This document shows, piece by piece, positions 27,438 to 36,717 of a stretch of 54,769 nucleotides of DNA; position 1 is the first letter of the stretch; the number at the start of each line of letters is the position of its first letter. Below the pieces are notes generated by a model. That model had not been told where the DNA came from and ran no database searches. It was given only the letters and a program-made list of their open reading frames with translations. The DNA is from a bacterium (lineage in GTDB: Bacteria; Moduliflexota; Moduliflexia; Moduliflexales; JAUQPW01), in contig JAUQPW010000025.1 in the NCBI GenBank assembly GCA_030550175.1, positions 1 to 54,769 of the forward strand, written 5' to 3'. Both the position numbers and the translations under genes were made by a program.

Positions 27438-30400
27438 ATGATGGGATTTTTTAAGGCGAATAATTCAGAGAAAAAAGCCGAGAAATTTATGTTAAAGGGT
27501 CAGGACTTATTTAGGCGGGGTAAGGAGGAAGAAGCCATCCGAAAATTTGAGCAGGCCGCGTTGTTATTGCCCACCTCTCCCAAACCAAGCTTGTGCCTTG
27601 GAAAAGCCCATGCAAAGAGGGGAAATTTCGATCTGGCTCTAAAACATTATTACAAGGCCCTGTACTTCTGTGATCTTCTGGAAGAACCTCACATCCTGTA
27701 TGAAATCGCACGTATTTATATTCAAACGGGTAAATTCGATCTGGCCGAGGAAAAGTTATTGAAAATCCTGGATCTGAACGGTAATTTCGAACCGGCCTGG
27801 AGCGGACTCGGTTATGTTTACCAGATCACAGGTCGTCTTTCCAAGGCTATTGAAGCCCAGACCAGGGCCCTGGAACTAAGAGATCAAGACCTCTCCAATC
27901 TCACAGATCTGGCACAATCTTATGCCCTTCTAGGAGAGAATCAAAAGGCGTCAGAGTTGTTGAGGACCGCCCTACCCCTTGCAAAAAAATCCGGAAATAC
28001 TTACTGGATCGAGAAAATTTCCCTAGGGTTAAAGGAAACGGAATTTCAGGATGGAACCGAGTTAGGGATTAAAGATCGACTATATATCGATCAAGAAATC
28101 CTCTGTCTGGGGGGAGATCAGGATGATGGGATTCAAATCCCGATTTATCATAACTACGAACTCCAATATACGGACTTTGCCCGATTCATCCAGCGATTTC
28201 TGGCTTTTAAAAGGGTCTTTAAATGGGACATTACCTGCACTGCCTTTCAAGATAAGGAATCTTTACCCCTGGCTACCGCCCTGGCTTACTTAATGGAGAT
28301 TCCCGTTAAAAGTGCCTCCAAGGTACAAAGTTCAGATCAGGTGCTGCTGTGCTACACGCTGTTAAAAGAACTGGATTCCCTGGCCACTACCCTCTCAAAA
28401 TTAAGTAAAAAATCCAAAAATGTCATCTCTTTTGCTGCAGCCGTTGTATTTCCGGTGATTCCAGAAAGACTTCTACCGGATATTATCGGTATCCCGGTCA
28501 GTGGTGAAGTTTCTTTACCCTGGACGGATCGCCTTCTCAATGGAGAGGCAACTACTTCTTCATCATCGATTCGAGAAAATCGTTTTTTCCGCCCACGCCA
28601 CGCCTTTCCTGTGACCCAGGAAACCGGTTCTTCAAGTCCTCAAACCGATATTTCTCAAAATATCCTGACCGCTCTATATAATATCTTGGAGGATCGAAAT
28701 TTAGAAGCCCAGATTTCCTACTATTTTTTGAATCATCCCCAGATTCGCGACCATTTAAAAACCCATTCTATTCATCGGAGTCCTTCGGAGATAACCAAAG
28801 CCTTAACCCGAGAAATGAATGAGGAAACTATTATTGAGAATCTCTCGTCCCACAACAAAGGAAAGATTTTATCGGTCGTTGGATGTATGACCGAACAACA
28901 TCTTCAATCTCCTAAAGTGATTGAATCCTTAAAGAAGGCTTACCTCGAAAATCAGGATCCCATTGTTCGAAATTTTCTGGGTAAATTGTTGATGAATGTG
29001 CGGGACGATGAGGGATTAGATTACCTGATCAAGATTTTTCTAAATTCTCGGGCCGAAGCCCTCAAAGGGGAAACCTTACAGGTTCAGAATTCTGCCCTTT
29101 CTTTAAGAAGAGCGGCCATTCAAGACATCGTTACCAGTAACCACCGAAGAGTGGCCGATGTTATTTACCGGGCTTTGAAGGATCCAGATGAAGAAATCCG
29201 CTATGCCGCTACGCAGGGATTGGATAAGCTAGAGCCTGCACCTAAAACTACCCAACTGGTTCTCCAGCTCTTAAGGGATAGTCCCCGGATTTGTTGTGCC
29301 GCTTTGCAGTACCTGAGTAAAAATGAACGGGAAACCTTGCTGGACCACCTTCCTGCCCTCTTACGGCATGAGCAGCCGGTGGTTGTCTATGAAACTTTGA
29401 AGGTCATTAAAGATCTGGGAGTTGAAGTAACCAGCCGGTTGTCCTTACTTCCCCATGTGGTCAGACTTCTTTCCCATTCCGATCTGAACCTCATCCGGGA
29501 AGCGGTAGGGGTCATCGGAGCCATAGGAGATGTGGACTCCGGAAGGTACCTGTTTCCTCTTCTGGAACATGAAAATCCTGAGGTAAAAAAAGCGGTTATT
29601 AACAGTCTGGTAAAAATAAACGGAACGGGAGCAACCCTCTTTCTGTTAGAATGGCTCAAGAAGGAAATTCCGGAAATAAAAGGTAAAATCATCGAATTAT
29701 TGGGAGAGGCCGGCTCCGAGGAAGTTACCCAATCGGTTATTGAATGTGTAGAAGAAGATCCCGAAAATTTGGAGCTTCGGATAGCAGCCATCCGGTATCT
29801 AAAAAAGTTTAAGGATCGTAAATCTCTCCCCTTCATTCGGAAGATGTTGAAGAGGGAAAAGGATGAAGATGCCTTGGTTGACATGATCCAAATCCTGGAT
29901 GAAATTGGAGAGGAGGAGGATATGGAACTTCTTACTTCTCTTCTGGCTTCCTCTCCCAGGGTTCAGTTTAAGGTCGCAGGAGTCCTTTACAAGAGAGGAA
30001 GAGAAAAATATTTCGAGATCCTGGAGGATGGAATTCGATCTAAAAAACTCTCCATTAATCTGGAAGCGGTAAAAATCCTCGGGGAAATCGGAGATAGCCG
30101 GAGTCTAGAAAAGCTTTTTGAAGCTTTTAAGAAACGGGATATTCAACTGGATGAACGGATTGTGGAAATTCTTTATAAGCATAAGGATCAGACCACGCTC
30201 TTACCCCTGGTTCAAGAGTTTACGGAAACAGATAAGGAACTCCAGAAAGTGGATATCGAAGGAATCCTCCGGGTTGCCCAGGGTGGGACTCTACGGGAAA
30301 CCTCCTACAAGGCCCTGCTAATACTCGAGCAGTTTATTGGAAATAAAGTCATGAAGATAGTAAAAGATTTGCTAAAACCCGGGGTGGACTATAAACTTAA

Positions 30401-30557
30401 ATGTAATGCGCTTCAGTTTTTAAGTAAGCATAAAGCAGAGCAGAATCGACGGCTTATAGAACAAATGTTGGAAGATGAAAATATTTACGTGGTTAATACA
30501 GCGCGGAAGTTGCTCATGCAGGGAAATTCGTCTGTTGCCCGTTGTATGGAAAGCTAG
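27438..30557 (+). CDS. Large TPR and HEAT-repeat protein, function unknown
   Basis: A 1039-residue cytoplasmic protein (no signal peptide or membrane segment). Residues about 10-190 are TPR units, for example LKGQDLFRRGKEEEAIRKFE and ARIYIQTGKFDLAEEKLLKI. A middle part (about 220-450) has no repeat pattern. Its alternation of IPVKSASKV, SSDQVLLCYTLL and NVISFAAAVVFPVI is faintly like a degenerate phosphoribosyltransferase fold, but this is weak. From about 470 to the end are HEAT-like helical pairs such as DPDEEIRYAATQGLDKLE and HENPEVKKAVINSLVKI. It is probably a scaffold. GGTGAGG precedes the ATG; the next ATG is adjacent. The tol genes follow after 73 bases. Confidence 0.85.
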   Translation: MMGFFKANNSEKKAEKFMLKGQDLFRRGKEEEAIRKFEQAALLLPTSPKPSLCLGKAHAKRGNFDLALKHYYKALYFCDLLEEPHILYEIARIYIQTGKFDLAEEKLLKILDLNGNFEPAWSGLGYVYQITGRLSKAIEAQTRALELRDQDLSNLTDLAQSYALLGENQKASELLRTALPLAKKSGNTYWIEKISLGLKETEFQDGTELGIKDRLYIDQEILCLGGDQDDGIQIPIYHNYELQYTDFARFIQRFLAFKRVFKWDITCTAFQDKESLPLATALAYLMEIPVKSASKVQSSDQVLLCYTLLKELDSLATTLSKLSKKSKNVISFAAAVVFPVIPERLLPDIIGIPVSGEVSLPWTDRLLNGEATTSSSSIRENRFFRPRHAFPVTQETGSSSPQTDISQNILTALYNILEDRNLEAQISYYFLNHPQIRDHLKTHSIHRSPSEITKALTREMNEETIIENLSSHNKGKILSVVGCMTEQHLQSPKVIESLKKAYLENQDPIVRNFLGKLLMNVRDDEGLDYLIKIFLNSRAEALKGETLQVQNSALSLRRAAIQDIVTSNHRRVADVIYRALKDPDEEIRYAATQGLDKLEPAPKTTQLVLQLLRDSPRICCAALQYLSKNERETLLDHLPALLRHEQPVVVYETLKVIKDLGVEVTSRLSLLPHVVRLLSHSDLNLIREAVGVIGAIGDVDSGRYLFPLLEHENPEVKKAVINSLVKINGTGATLFLLEWLKKEIPEIKGKIIELLGEAGSEEVTQSVIECVEEDPENLELRIAAIRYLKKFKDRKSLPFIRKMLKREKDEDALVDMIQILDEIGEEEDMELLTSLLASSPRVQFKVAGVLYKRGREKYFEILEDGIRSKKLSINLEAVKILGEIGDSRSLEKLFEAFKKRDIQLDERIVEILYKHKDQTTLLPLVQEFTETDKELQKVDIEGILRVAQGGTLRETSYKALLILEQFIGNKVMKIVKDLLKPGVDYKLKCNALQFLSKHKAEQNRRLIEQMLEDENIYVVNTARKLLMQGNSSVARCMES

Positions 30558-30630
30558 CACCCAAAGCCCCTAGTTCTGATTTTAAAGTAACCGACAAAGA
30601 ACAACGAGTAGCAGACAACAGGTAAAACCG

Positions 30631-31347
30631 ATGTTACAGACTTTTCAAACTCTTGATATCGTCGAAATGATTCAGCAGGCGGGCATCGTAGCCAAGATGG
30701 TCCTGCTACTTCTGGTTCTTATCTCCATTTTTTCCTGGGCTATTATTCTCCTTAAATTCAAGATCCTGACTACATCCCAGCGAGAATCCAGGAAGTTTTT
30801 ATCTATTTACGAGGAAAATAAGGATTTTGCCGACCTTTACTCCAGTTGCAATATGTTACGGAAAGGCTCCCTGGTTAAGTTATTTAAGGCAGCTTATCTG
30901 GAACTCCAGCAAATAAGAAAGGATATTCTCTCTAAGAAAATCGCCGGAGACCTTAACCTGAAAAGCGATGTGGCCGACTGGATAGAAGATCTTACCGATC
31001 TTCTTCAGCGGGTTCTCCTGACCGAGACGGCTTCCCTGGAAAGATATCTGGTGTTTCTGGCTACCATAAGCACCTCCGCCCCTTTAATCGGATTGTTCGG
31101 TACGGTTTGGGGCGTTATGAATGCTTTCCGTAGCATCGGAGGTCAGGGATTTGCCAGTATTGGGGCGGTAGCCCCCGGTATTGCAGAGGCTCTGGTAACC
31201 ACCGTTGCAGGACTGGCTACGGCCATTCCGGCTGCTATCTTTTACAATTATTTTATCAATAAAGTCCGACTTTATTCTTTGGAAATGGAGGCGTTTTCCT
31301 CCGAGTTGACCAGCGTTATTAAGCGAGAACTGAAGGGAATGAAGTAA
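30631..31347 (+). CDS. tolQ: TolQ/ExbB/MotA-family proton channel subunit
   Basis: A 238-residue inner-membrane protein with three hydrophobic segments (about residues 17-39, 135-160 and 175-200). It has the family motif GLFGTVWGVMNAFRSIGG, and APGIAEALVTTVAGLATAIPAAIFYN in the third segment, which lines the proton path. With TolR it energises the Tol or Ton protein encoded two genes on. TolQ is preferred to ExbB because tolB and cpoB follow in the same operon. AGGT lies eight bases before the ATG; the intergenic part upstream contains a fragment of the GACAAC repeat family. Confidence 0.9.
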   Translation: MLQTFQTLDIVEMIQQAGIVAKMVLLLLVLISIFSWAIILLKFKILTTSQRESRKFLSIYEENKDFADLYSSCNMLRKGSLVKLFKAAYLELQQIRKDILSKKIAGDLNLKSDVADWIEDLTDLLQRVLLTETASLERYLVFLATISTSAPLIGLFGTVWGVMNAFRSIGGQGFASIGAVAPGIAEALVTTVAGLATAIPAAIFYNYFINKVRLYSLEMEAFSSELTSVIKRELKGMK

Positions 31348-31351
31348 CCCT

Positions 31352-31783
31352 ATGCAAAAAAAAGAGCATTACACCCTGGCCGAAGTTAACATCATCCCTC
31401 TGGTCGATGTGGTTTTTGTTTTACTCATTATTTTTATGGTTACAGCCCCCATGATGCATCGGGGTATCGATGTGCAATTACCCCAGGCGGGGGTAGGCGC
31501 CATGGGACCCGAGGAAAAACTGATTATTACCATCACGGGGGATCGGCAGGTTTATCTCAATGACCGTCCGGTTTCCATAGAAGATCTTCGCGATTTGCTT
31601 CAAAATCTAAACGTATCTAAACCCGAAGAGACCGTCTATATCCGTTCGGATCAGTCGGTGCCTTACGGTTTCGTCGTCAGTACCATCGCGAAGATCAAGG
31701 AGGCGGGAATTCAAAAGATAGGCCTGGTAACCAGTCCGGTAACCTCGGAGAAGAAAACAGAAACCGGTAATAAGAAGCGATGA
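31352..31783 (+). CDS. tolR: TolR/ExbD-family protein
   Basis: A 143-residue protein with one N-terminal membrane helix. The proton-carrying aspartate is in VNIIPLVDVVFVLLIIFMV (Asp17 or so), the hallmark of ExbD/TolR. A periplasmic domain follows, with QLPQAG and VYIRSDQSVPYGFVV near the C-terminus. It begins four bases after tolQ and overlaps the TolA/TonB gene by ATGA, so expression of the three should be coupled. Confidence 0.93.
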   Translation: MQKKEHYTLAEVNIIPLVDVVFVLLIIFMVTAPMMHRGIDVQLPQAGVGAMGPEEKLIITITGDRQVYLNDRPVSIEDLRDLLQNLNVSKPEETVYIRSDQSVPYGFVVSTIAKIKEAGIQKIGLVTSPVTSEKKTETGNKKR

Positions 31784-33030
31784 AGACTCAAGATAAGGAG
31801 TATAAAGGCCCAGAGATCCAAAAGCGCGGAGATGATAGAGAAACCCGAAGACCCGGGGCTGAAGAAAAAATCTTCGGGTCCCCGAATCTTCGAGTCTCCG
31901 TGTTGCAGGAGGTAGTATCCCCGCATCCCCGGACTTCTTTCTCTCAAATATGGAGCATGATCGGGGTTTCTCTTCTGCTTCATATTATCTTTGTAGGGAT
32001 TGTCCTCTTTGCTTCTATCTACCTCTTTAAACAGCGTGGAGCGATTTTCTCAGGGCAGGCTATCACCGTAGGGTTGGTTTCCGATTCGGATCTGGGAGGT
32101 CTTCCTTTAGGAGAATCCCTGACAGGCTCTAAGCCGGGTCTGGCTAAATCAAGTTTTGAAGATATTCCGAAACCTGAAGTCAAAAAGGCCGCCACAGAAG
32201 CTCCGCAAATAGAGGTTAAAGAACCCATCACGCCGCCTGTGGAAAAAAAAGATACTCCTAAGAAAGAGGACGAAGTCCTTCCAACCGATAAGGAGGTAAA
32301 AGTAAAAAAGGATGATCCCAAAACCTCACTTCGAGAGGTCAAGGATATTCCAAAGATAAAAGACGAACCATCGGCCATTGCCGAGAAGCAATTTTCTAAA
32401 CCTCCCAAGAAAACGGAAAAGGCTCCAACCCCTCCCAGGGCTACAAATCGTGAGGAACGACCTGCCGTGAGCCCTGTTGAACCACGCTCGTTTTCCATCG
32501 AGGAAATCAGGGAAAAGCGCTTAAAGCAAATGGCAGAAGTTCTCCCCGAGAAACGGCCTCCGCCTCTTCCTACCCGAGAGCCAACTCCGAATCCTCGAGA
32601 AGCGCCGCTTCCGACCTCTCAATCGGAAGATAATCCTTCCCTGCGGGGTCAGAGAGTGGAATCCTCAGATGGAAGGATGGGAGGAAGTTGGGGATCGGCC
32701 TCCCTGGAATTAGGAGGAGATTTCCAGCAGGGTTCTCGGGCCCTGGTAAGCTACATGGAATCGGTTACCAATATCATCAGCAATCGCTGGTTTCCTACCA
32801 GTGGAAAGGGTCGAGGGATTATTCAATTTACCATTTTTAAAAACGGAGAGATTTCCGATATTCATGTTTTAAAATCCTCGGGAGACAAAAACCTGGACGA
32901 ATCCATTTTAAGGGCGGTAGAAGAATCTAATCCTCTTCCCGAATTCCCACCGGAATTGCAACAGGAATTGGATCGCCTGAATGATTCGTTCATACGAGTA
33001 AAATTTCATTTCGGACGGAGAGTGTCCTGA
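31780..33030 (+). CDS. TolA/TonB-like energy-transducing protein
   Basis: A 416-residue protein with one membrane helix (about residues 58-82, MIGVSLLLHIIFVGIVLFAS). A long Pro/Lys/Glu-rich periplasmic spacer covers 125-290, and a C-terminal TonB-type domain (about 320-416) includes KGRGIIQFTIFKNGEISDI and SSGDKNLDESILRAV. It transmits inner-membrane energy to outer-membrane partners. Context (tolQR before, tolB after) favours TolA. The first 55 residues, before the helix, are unusually long and charged and are encoded by nested inverted repeats (31827-31900). The ancestral start may have been close to the helix. Confidence 0.85.
   Translation: MKTQDKEYKGPEIQKRGDDRETRRPGAEEKIFGSPNLRVSVLQEVVSPHPRTSFSQIWSMIGVSLLLHIIFVGIVLFASIYLFKQRGAIFSGQAITVGLVSDSDLGGLPLGESLTGSKPGLAKSSFEDIPKPEVKKAATEAPQIEVKEPITPPVEKKDTPKKEDEVLPTDKEVKVKKDDPKTSLREVKDIPKIKDEPSAIAEKQFSKPPKKTEKAPTPPRATNREERPAVSPVEPRSFSIEEIREKRLKQMAEVLPEKRPPPLPTREPTPNPREAPLPTSQSEDNPSLRGQRVESSDGRMGGSWGSASLELGGDFQQGSRALVSYMESVTNIISNRWFPTSGKGRGIIQFTIFKNGEISDIHVLKSSGDKNLDESILRAVEESNPLPEFPPELQQELDRLNDSFIRVKFHFGRRVS
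31827..31900. repeat. Nested inverted repeat inside the 5' end of the TolA/TonB gene
   Basis: Outer arms CGGAGA (31827-31832) and TCTCCG (31895-31900); inner arms CCCGAAGA (31844-31851) and TCTTCGGG (31871-31878). The CGAAGA/TCTTCG and GGGGACCC vocabulary is typical of small mobile hairpin repeats, here read in frame as charged residues. Confidence 0.55.
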
Positions 33031-33033
33031 GCC

Positions 33034-33103
33034 TGGAGGATAAGAATAGAAGATCGGGAATAGAAAGCCTATTTCGTCCTTGATCTTCAATTTTTAATCC
33101 TCA
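33034..33103. repeat. Imperfect palindrome between the TolA/TonB and tolB genes
   Basis: Left arm 33034-33055 (TGGAGGATAAGAATAGAAGA...) and right arm 33082-33103 (GATCTTCAATTTTTAATCC...) are about 75 percent complementary. It occupies nearly the whole 80-base gap. Confidence 0.65.
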
Positions 33104-33110
33104 ATCCTTA

Positions 33111-34439
33111 ATGCGTAACTGGAGTAAGTACAGTATTGTTTTTGGCTTCCTCTACATAGGGGGGATCTTTGGATTCTCATACCCGGCGCTCGCTCTGGAG
33201 TACGAGACCGGCTCTGATATCATAGGAATTAAAAAAATCAAGATCGCCATAGCCCCTATGATATCTTCTCCGAACTCCCAGGCTTCGGTGGAAGGACTTT
33301 CAGAGGATTTAACGAAGATCTTACGAAACGATCTGGAGATATCGGGATTTTTTGATACGTTGAAAGATAAAACTTCCCTTATTGCCCAGTTAGATCAGGC
33401 CGAAAGGGGAGCAGAGAATATCAACTTTGATCAATGGCGATCTCAAACCGAAGCCCAGGCCCTGGTCAAGTGCCTCCATACTCTTCAACCGGGTAAACTT
33501 TCCCTGGAATGCCGGGTTTATGATACCCAGAAGGCCGCACAAATTTTAGGAAAGGCCTATGAGAGTGATCCTAAACAGACGCGTAAAGTCATCCATCGAT
33601 TTGCCGATGAAATCATCTTAAAATTCACAGGGGAACGCGGCGTCTCGGATACCAGTCTGGCTTTTGTTTCCACACGAAGTAAAAACCGGGAGATCTATCG
33701 GATCGATTTTGATGGAGAGAACCTCCAACGCCTGACCAACGATCGCTCCATCGTGCTTTCCCCTAGCTGGTCACCGGATGGACGTGAAATTCTTTATACC
33801 GGTTATCGGAATAATAACCCCGACCTTTTTGTCATCAGTGCCAACGGAGGAGAGCCTAAACCGATATCGATACAACCGGGGCTTAATCTGGGTGGAAAAT
33901 GGTCTCCCGACGGAAAACAAATTGCCTTAACCCTTTCAAAGGACGGAAATTCAGAGATTTATGTGATGGATTTAAGTACCCGCAATTACCGGAGACTTAC
34001 CAAAAATCGCTGGAACGACGTCTCACCGTGCTGGTCACCCGATGGAAAGCAGATAGCTTTTATCAGCGATGAGTCCGGAACACCCCAAATTTATATCATG
34101 AATAGCGATGGATCTAATGTCCGAAGGCTCAGTTTTATAGGTAACTACAGTGTCTCACCGTCCTGGTCTCCTAGGGGAGATCGAATTGCTTTTGCCGCCA
34201 GAAAGAATGGAAAATTTGATATTTATACCATCAGCGTGGATGGAAAGAGTCTTCAACAATTAACTTTTGATGCAGGTAATAATGAAGATCCGGTCTGGTC
34301 CAGAGATGGCCGATATATTGCGTTCCATTCAGACCGGGATGGGGTGAGCGGTATCTATGTCATGAACCAGGATGGCACGAATCAGCGAAGGGTGACCGAT
34401 CTTCAGGGGAACGATACGTCTCCGACCTGGTCACCTTAA
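33111..34439 (+). CDS. tolB: Tol-Pal system beta-propeller protein TolB
   Basis: A 442-residue periplasmic protein with a signal peptide ending FSYPALA (about residue 28), an N-terminal alpha/beta domain (KIAIAPMIS, SGFFDTL), and a C-terminal beta-propeller. The propeller is built of repeats such as SPSWSPDGREILYTG, SPCWSPDGKQIAFIS and SPSWSPRGDRIAFAA (PD40 repeats). It normally binds Pal and TolA during outer-membrane constriction. Length fits the family. No pal gene follows; cpoB comes next after a repeat-filled 108-base gap. Ribosome binding site is poor, the upstream sequence being a repeat. Confidence 0.95.
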   Translation: MRNWSKYSIVFGFLYIGGIFGFSYPALALEYETGSDIIGIKKIKIAIAPMISSPNSQASVEGLSEDLTKILRNDLEISGFFDTLKDKTSLIAQLDQAERGAENINFDQWRSQTEAQALVKCLHTLQPGKLSLECRVYDTQKAAQILGKAYESDPKQTRKVIHRFADEIILKFTGERGVSDTSLAFVSTRSKNREIYRIDFDGENLQRLTNDRSIVLSPSWSPDGREILYTGYRNNNPDLFVISANGGEPKPISIQPGLNLGGKWSPDGKQIALTLSKDGNSEIYVMDLSTRNYRRLTKNRWNDVSPCWSPDGKQIAFISDESGTPQIYIMNSDGSNVRRLSFIGNYSVSPSWSPRGDRIAFAARKNGKFDIYTISVDGKSLQQLTFDAGNNEDPVWSRDGRYIAFHSDRDGVSGIYVMNQDGTNQRRVTDLQGNDTSPTWSP

Positions 34440-34470
34440 AAGGAGGAAAAGAACAGGAGAATGGAAGATG

Positions 34471-34528
34471 GGGAGAATAGGAGAATGGCAGGAGGAATCT
34501 CAGACCCCCTCCCATTTTCTATTCTCCC
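34471..34528. repeat. Purine-rich hairpin between tolB and cpoB
   Basis: Left arm 34471-34495 starting GGGAGAATAGGAGAATGG and right arm 34507-34528 ending TTTTCTATTCTCCC are largely complementary. The remainder of the 108-base gap is similar GGAGAATGG sequence. No gene is present. Confidence 0.7.
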
Positions 34529-34547
34529 TTTCTTTCACCCTTAAAAT

Positions 34548-35510
34548 ATGGGCGTGCGAGATCCTTTATTCAAAGTGATTCCATGGCTGTGTTTAGCTAT
34601 CTTACCCTGGGTCCTCACAAGCTGTGGAGGAGCCGCAGCAAAACCCGATGATCCTCTGGTTCAACTTCAACAGCAGATTGCGGCTTTGCGAAACGATATA
34701 AATCAAGATCGTAAAGCAGAAACCGAGCGTATAGCCATTGTAGAAAAAAATCGCGCGGATTATCTGGCCGATAGTGAAGAAATGAAATCCAGACTTCAGG
34801 CCATTGACTCTAAGCTCAATGAATATAATGAACGGATGAATCAACTGGCTGAAAAGCTTGACAATCTGCAAACAAAGTTTAATGAGGAATTGGAAAACAG
34901 ACAGATGGGAAGAATTCTGACCCCAGGCTATACTCCCCCGGCTGCAACTAACCCGCAACCTTCTCCCGGGACGAGTTCGGTTACCAATAGCGGTGAAACA
35001 ACCTCTTCCGTAAATCCAACGGGTAATCCGTCAAATTTTAATCCCATACCGAATACCGGTCAAACAGGTCCATTACCTCAGCCACCTGCCGTACCACCTT
35101 CACCGGCGATTGGGGGGAAATCAGAGGATTTAACCTCTCCAGAACGGCTCTATCATACCGCTCAAAATGAATACAATCAGGGTAATTACGATGTGGCCAT
35201 TGCCGGCTTTCAAAAATATCTGGAACTCTATCCCAATGCAGAACTGGCCGATCTTGCCCAATATCAAATTGCAGAGGCATTCTTCAATCTCAAAGCCTAC
35301 GAAACGGCCCTTAAAGAATACGATAAGCTCATTAACCTTTATCCTAAAAGTAAGAGATTACCCTGGGCCTATTATAACAAAGCACAGGCCTTCCTGAAAT
35401 TGGGCAGGCAACTGGAAGCCACTTCCCATCTACGCTATATCTTGACCCAGTTTCCCAATTCAGAGGTCGCAGAGAAAGCCAAAGAAGATCTGGCCAGGTT
35501 GGGTGGATAA
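34548..35510 (+). CDS. cpoB: CpoB/YbgF-like Tol-associated lipoprotein with TPR domain
   Basis: A 320-residue exported protein. The signal sequence ends in a lipobox-like VLTSCGG (Cys26), so it is probably a lipoprotein, whereas E. coli CpoB is soluble. Residues 38-115 form a coiled coil (LQQQIAALRNDINQD, LNEYNERMNQLAEKLDNL), 120-190 are a Pro/Thr/Asn-rich linker, and about 200-320 are three TPRs (YHTAQNEYNQGNYDVAIAGF and so on). This coiled coil-linker-TPR plan is that of CpoB, which coordinates Tol with peptidoglycan synthesis. It is the last gene of the tol operon. Confidence 0.88.
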   Translation: MGVRDPLFKVIPWLCLAILPWVLTSCGGAAAKPDDPLVQLQQQIAALRNDINQDRKAETERIAIVEKNRADYLADSEEMKSRLQAIDSKLNEYNERMNQLAEKLDNLQTKFNEELENRQMGRILTPGYTPPAATNPQPSPGTSSVTNSGETTSSVNPTGNPSNFNPIPNTGQTGPLPQPPAVPPSPAIGGKSEDLTSPERLYHTAQNEYNQGNYDVAIAGFQKYLELYPNAELADLAQYQIAEAFFNLKAYETALKEYDKLINLYPKSKRLPWAYYNKAQAFLKLGRQLEATSHLRYILTQFPNSEVAEKAKEDLARLGG

Positions 35511-35523
35511 ATTCAAATGAGAA

Positions 35524-36654
35524 ATGAAAAAAACTCCCCTAAATCAGATTCATAAAACCCTCGGGGCTAAAATGATCGATTTTGCAGGATGGGAAATGCC
35601 GGTCCAATACACCGGGATCATCGAAGAACATCTCATAACCCGCACCAAGGCCGGACTTTTCGATATCAGTCATATGGGCGAAATCCTGTTTGAAGGCCCC
35701 GGAGCTTTACAGGCCGTCCAGTATCTCACGACGAATCAAGCGGCGAAACTGGTACCAGGACAGGTTCAATACTCGGCTTTGCTCTACCCTACCGGAACCT
35801 TTGTGGACGATATCACCGTTTATAAATTTAGTGAAGAGCAGTTCATGTTCTGTGTGAATGCGGTCAATACCGATAAAGATTATGCCTGGATTCAGGAAAA
35901 TATCTCCTCGAAAAAGCCGGATTTTGCTCCCGTACAGATTAAAAATATCAGTGACGAAATAGCTCTTCTGGCTTTGCAGGGGCCGAAGGCTGCCGAGATT
36001 TTACAAAAACTTACAGAAATAGATCTCTCCACCCTTAAATCCTTTCGTTTTACAGAAGGAACGGTGGGAGAGGTTAAAACCTGGATATCCCGAACCGGCT
36101 ATACCGGTGAAGATGGATTCGAACTTTATATCCCCGCCGAAGAAGCCAATCCGGAAGTCCATCAAGGAAAGGTCATTGAAGTCTGGAATAAGCTCCTCGA
36201 AGTGGGACAGGAATACGGATTAAAACCGGTCGGTTTGGGAGCCCGGGATACTTTAAGGTTAGAAGCCAGACTGGTTTTATATGGAAACGATATCACCGAT
36301 CAAACGACTCCCCTAGAAGCAGATCTGGAATGGATTGTAAAATATGATAAAGGAAACTTCATCGGGCGGGAAGCTCTCCTCAAACAAAAGGAACAGGGGA
36401 TTCAGAAAAAATTAGTTGGATTTGAAATGATCGAAAGAGGAATTGCCCGACCCCACTACAAAATTCTGAAAGGCCAGGAACTCATTGGCGAAGTTACCAG
36501 TGGAACCTATGCGCCTTATCTGGATAAAAATATAGGACTTGGCTATGTAAAAATAGAATACAGCGAGATCGGCACCGAACTGGATATTCTTATCCGAGAC
36601 AAAAAAGTTAAAGCTAAGATTGTTCCCACGCCGTTCTATAAAAGAAAAAAATAG
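35524..36654 (+). CDS. gcvT: Glycine cleavage system T protein (aminomethyltransferase)
   Basis: A 376-residue tetrahydrofolate-dependent enzyme that releases ammonia from aminomethyl-lipoyl-H protein. It starts [32 protein letters not shown] (residues 2-29) with FDISHMGEI, the usual GcvT N-terminus. [15 protein letters not shown] [10 protein letters not shown] and [11 protein letters not shown] mark the folate-binding region. Length is normal. It starts 13 bases after cpoB and is followed by gcvPA and gcvPB. No gcvH is found between gcvT and gcvPA, its common position. Confidence 0.97.
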   Translation: MKKTPLNQIHKTLGAKMIDFAGWEMPVQYTGIIEEHLITRTKAGLFDISHMGEILFEGPGALQAVQYLTTNQAAKLVPGQVQYSALLYPTGTFVDDITVYKFSEEQFMFCVNAVNTDKDYAWIQENISSKKPDFAPVQIKNISDEIALLALQGPKAAEILQKLTEIDLSTLKSFRFTEGTVGEVKTWISRTGYTGEDGFELYIPAEEANPEVHQGKVIEVWNKLLEVGQEYGLKPVGLGARDTLRLEARLVLYGNDITDQTTPLEADLEWIVKYDKGNFIGREALLKQKEQGIQKKLVGFEMIERGIARPHYKILKGQELIGEVTSGTYAPYLDKNIGLGYVKIEYSEIGTELDILIRDKKVKAKIVPTPFYKRKK

Positions 36655-36710
36655 TATGGGAGGGTGGAAGTGGGGGGTGTGGGAGTATGCCCCACTCCTA
36701 TACTCTCATA
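36655..36710. repeat. Purine-rich hairpin between gcvT and gcvPA
   Basis: Left arm 36655-36675 (TATGGGAGGGTGGAAGTGGGG) and right arm 36690-36710 (CCCCACTCCTATACTCTCAT...) match at about 15 of 21 positions. It begins at the base after the gcvT stop and ends eight bases before the gcvPA ATG, leaving no clear Shine-Dalgarno. Confidence 0.7.
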
Positions 36711-36717
36711 CCCCAGG

